From Bacillota bacterium (GTDB lineage: Bacteria > Bacillota > Clostridia > Christensenellales > Aristaeellaceae), in contig JAEZHK010000020.1 of the NCBI GenBank assembly GCA_023416655.1, positions 15,742-79,741 on the forward strand: DNA of 64,000 nucleotides, given 5' to 3'. The position numbers and the translations under genes are program-made. Of this stretch, positions 63,286-64,000 are shown piece after piece (position 1 is the stretch's first letter; each line of letters opens with the position of its first letter). Under the pieces are notes generated by a model, which was not told the DNA's origin, did not search any database, and saw only the letters and a list, made by a program, of their open reading frames with translations.

Positions 63286-64000
63286 TTACTGCAGCAGCTG
63301 GAGGACGCCCTGGGGCTGGGAGTTGGCCTGGGCCAGCATCGCCTGGGACGCCTGGAGGAGGATGTTGTTCTTGGTGTAGCTCATCATCTCATCCGCCATG
63401 TCCACGTCGCGGACGCGGGATTCGGCCGCCTGCAGGTTTTCCTTGGTGGTGGCCATGTTGTTGGATGCGTGCTCAAGCTGGTTCTGCAGCGCGCCGTAGC
63501 CCGCGCGGGTGGTGTCCACTTCGCTGATGGCGTTCTCCACCATAGTGGAGGTGACGGCCTTCGCGGCGGTTCCGGTGGTGGCGGCGGCCGTTGCCGTGGT
63601 GAGCGCATTCAGCGCTGTGGTCTTGGCCTGGGTTACGGTGACGGTCTGGCCGCCGTTCTCGCCGTACACGAAGCTGGCCGCGGTGGTGCCGGAGCCGCCC
63701 GCCTGCGAGTCCAGAACGCCGGTAGTGGTGGACGCCTGGGTTCCGAAGACCTTGGTGCCGTTGAACTTGGTGTTGGTGTAGATGTCGGTGACCGCGGTGC
63801 CCAGCGCCTTCATCTCGGAGCCGATGTTGGTCGCATCCTCGTCAGAGTAGGTGCCGTTCTGCACCTGCACGGCCAGTTCCTTCATGCGGGTGAGCATGTC
63901 GGAGACTTCGGAGAGCGCGCCTTCCGCCGTCTGGATGAAGGACACGCCGTCCTGGGCGTTGCGGTTGGCCTGGGTGAGGCCCTTGATCTGGGAGCGCATC
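63286..64000 (-). CDS. hag: Flagellin, N-terminal part outside window
   Basis: The C-terminal 237 residues or so are visible; the frame runs off the right edge, so the Met at 63999 is internal. The stretch VSFIQTAEGALSEVSDML and MKELAVQVQNGTYSD are classic flagellin N-domain blocks. The variable domain is Thr/Ala/Ser-rich. The C-domain ends AESRVRDVDMADEMMSYTKN and QPQGVLQLLQ. It forms the flagellar filament. A terminator follows, so it is its own unit ahead of the che operon. Confidence 0.95.
   Translation of the reverse strand, partial: MRSQIKGLTQANRNAQDGVSFIQTAEGALSEVSDMLTRMKELAVQVQNGTYSDEDATNIGSEMKALGTAVTDIYTNTKFNGTKVFGTQASTTTGVLDSQAGGSGTTAASFVYGENGGQTVTVTQAKTTALNALTTATAAATTGTAAKAVTSTMVENAISEVDTTRAGYGALQNQLEHASNNMATTKENLQAAESRVRDVDMADEMMSYTKNNILLQASQAMLAQANSQPQGVLQLLQ

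Overview
The window is GC-rich, gene-dense DNA from a motile, probably anaerobic, low-oxygen-lifestyle Bacillota (Firmicutes) of the Clostridia type. The evidence is a CIRCE-controlled hrcA-grpE-dnaK-dnaJ operon, an rnfCDGEAB operon, sigmaA-type promoters with 17-nt spacers, an ECF sigma/anti-sigma pair and a Clostridia-style che/fla region. I see no rRNA, tRNA, CRISPR array, transposase or prophage. The exact lineage cannot be fixed from the sequence; the two substrate-binding proteins lack a lipobox, which fits only some clostridial orders.

Layout. 1-6.3 kb: the 3' part of a polysaccharide deacetylase gene, then the HrcA heat-shock operon. 6.3-16.4 kb: a small conserved protein, a divergent oppA / oppBCDF oligopeptide importer, and an alr - M20 amidohydrolase - cysteine-peptidase-like operon. 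Four copies of a ~165-nt structured repeat lie between these units. 16.4-22.6 kb: an amino-acid permease, a secreted FMN/FAD reductase, a two-helix membrane protein and an ammonium channel fused to a PII domain. 22.7-29.3 kb: the Rnf complex and a MATE exporter. 29.4-41.9 kb: an AraC regulator divergent from a glycoside-uptake and mannosidase operon (binding protein, two permeases, UroD-like protein, GH38, nitrilase-like protein, GH38). 42-45.9 kb: TetR, an ABC-2 exporter and an acetyltransferase. 46-64 kb: chemotaxis and flagellar genes (hemerythrin-cheX, fliD-fliS-chaperone-motA-motB, an ECF pair, HD-GYP-cheY-cheA-cheW-mcp-cheR-cheB, flagellin).

How it fits together. Rnf would couple ferredoxin oxidation to NAD reduction and ion pumping. 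Opp, the permease, the M20 hydrolase and Alr suggest peptide and amino-acid use. The AraC cluster suggests use of mannose-containing glycans or mannosyl conjugates. The chemotaxis block supplies a full adaptation pathway (CheR, CheB, CheX) plus a hemerythrin that could report oxygen.

The most novel item is the dispersed repeat. Its four copies (986-1150 minus, 6875-7037 minus, 12875-13042 plus, 16165-16333 plus) share four successive hairpins with compensatory base changes. Two copies supply the stop codon of the gene in front of them. Next in interest are the Amt-PII fusion lacking the uridylylation tyrosine, and the alr-linked cysteine-peptidase-like gene.
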